Source: Tigriopus japonicus
Lineage: Eukaryota > Arthropoda > Copepoda > Harpacticoida > Harpacticidae
Reading direction: 5' to 3'
Assembly: GCA_010645155.1 (NCBI GenBank)
Contig: CM021320.1
Coordinates: 1,127,288-1,191,287 of the forward strand
DNA: 64,000 bases
Below are positions 63,224-64,000 of the stretch, one piece after another. The translations under genes and the position numbers were made by a program. A model generated the notes under the pieces. That model was not told where the DNA came from. It searched no databases and worked only from the letters and a program-made list of their open reading frames with translations. Numbering within the stretch: the first letter of the stretch is position 1; the number at the start of each line of letters is the position of its first letter.

Positions 63224-63772
63224 ATGGCTATAAGAATGGAGCCGTCTTCGGAACAGGGTTCTTTACCAGTCAGTGAGGAGGATGCTATCCCATTGGCGGA
63301 TACAGATCCTTCAGCTTTGATTGATGATGAACTGGAAAACCCCGGCATGGGAAATTCCTATCCAAATTCTTCGTCAAATTCAGGCTACTCGTGGCGTCCT
63401 GAAGAGTTTCACTCGGAAAGTGGGAACGATCCAAGTGAAGGTTCAAGCCAAAGTCTGTTCTGGCAAAAAGTCGGTGCCAAGCCAAGTGCGATTAATTCGG
63501 GCCTTCTCCTCAACGAGTGTGAGAGCCTGGACTCCATCCCAGGAGCCTTTTCCGACCAGTCCCAAACCCAATCTCCAAGCTCAGGCCGAAAGAATGACCA
63601 CAGTAACAAAAGCCACCGAACTGCCTTCAAAAGTGATAACAGCCTGGCCTTTCAAGGTGACGGGTCTTTTTCTTCCATGGAGGCTATTAGTGCTCAGATG
63701 GGACGCCATCTTAGTCTTGATCCAGATATGTCACCAGATGAAGTTGAAGAGAGGGCGAGGCTTATTTCACAG
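63224..63772 (+). CDS. SCOC: First coding exon of a SCOC/UNC-69-like short coiled-coil protein (partial)
   Basis: Seen: an open frame closed upstream by TGA at 63194 and ending at CACAG|GTAAGA. Two ATGs are possible. The one at 63236 has A at -3 and G at +4 and gives 179 codons; the one at 63224 has a weaker context and gives 183. The protein is Ser/Asn/Asp-rich and apparently disordered until its end, where MSPDEVEERARLISQ appears. Known: SCOC (vertebrates) and UNC-69 (nematode) carry the conserved start EE-x-x-R-L-I-x-Q-V-L-E-L-Q of a C-terminal coiled coil. They bind Arl1-type GTPases at the Golgi and FEZ/UNC-76, and act in autophagy and axonal transport. Inference: this exon supplies the variable N-terminus plus the first residues of that domain; the coiled coil lies in exons right of the window. 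The N-terminal part is long relative to short vertebrate isoforms. The call rests on about 12 residues plus exon logic. Confidence 0.75.
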
Positions 63773-64000
63773 GTAAGAAGAACTGACAAGATCGATTCTG
63801 TTGAATGAAGGCCAAGGCCGAGGTAACATTAGAAGCCAACCACTGAAGGGTATAATTGACATCCGTGTACCATTCATGCCACCCAAATGACTCTTTGCGT
63901 CTAACTCTGGGGATAAAGAAGAGGTCTAGGAAAAGCTTGGTGGAACAGATATAGAATTGAGCAAGTTGGTGGAACCCAAAATGAAACCCAAATATATTCT
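63773..64000 (+). other. First part of the intron following the SCOC-like exon
   Basis: Begins with GTAAGAAG. No acceptor followed by the expected continuation of the coiled coil (Val-Leu-Glu-Leu-Gln) is visible before the window ends. Confidence 0.7.

Noticed and set aside
63321..63776. 151-codon frame overlapping the SCOC-like exon
   Set aside because: Shadow of the real coding frame in another phase.

Overview
The window looks like one piece of a eukaryotic, most likely arthropod, nuclear genome. It has few long open frames, exons bounded by GT/AG splice sites, abundant microsatellites and DNA-transposon debris. A crustacean (possibly a copepod) is my guess from overall character only; no sequence here is diagnostic of the taxon.

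Only two genes are well supported. (1) A minus-strand gene occupies most of the window. Its first coding exon (51737..52845) encodes a long, low-complexity hydrophilic N-terminus with a PPPPY motif and an Arg-rich patch. Its next recognised exon (1823..2049) encodes a CC-G-V region followed by a hydrophobic membrane segment. Donor and acceptor are consensus-like and the codon phase matches, so the two exons appear to be separated by an intron of about 49.7 kb. The gene continues off the left edge. (2) A plus-strand gene starts at about 63.22 kb with a 179-codon first coding exon ending in the characteristic start of the SCOC/UNC-69 short coiled-coil domain, followed by a GTAAGA donor. The two genes are divergent, with about 10.4 kb between their start codons.

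Layout. 1-1822: next intron of the minus gene. 2050-51736: the giant intron, filled with simple repeats, short hairpins, a structured block at 3.6-3.76 kb, an interrupted inverted duplication at 17.8-18.4 kb and several coding-like but unproven ORFs (15.6, 18.4-18.8, 22.4, 42.1, 47.0-48.3 and 49.8 kb). 52846-57600: ordinary intergenic sequence. 57.6-62.3 kb: an AT-rich island holding two related hAT-type miniature elements (57744..57898, with a near-perfect 8-bp target duplication, and 61507..61791) and a 1.28-kb piggyBac-like non-autonomous element (59184..60459) with perfect 13-bp terminal repeats flanked by TTAA on both sides. 63224-63772: SCOC-like exon; then intron to the end.

Most other open frames of 60-170 codons are what chance gives in 64 kb, and I did not annotate them. 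No rRNA, CRISPR array or convincing tRNA was seen.
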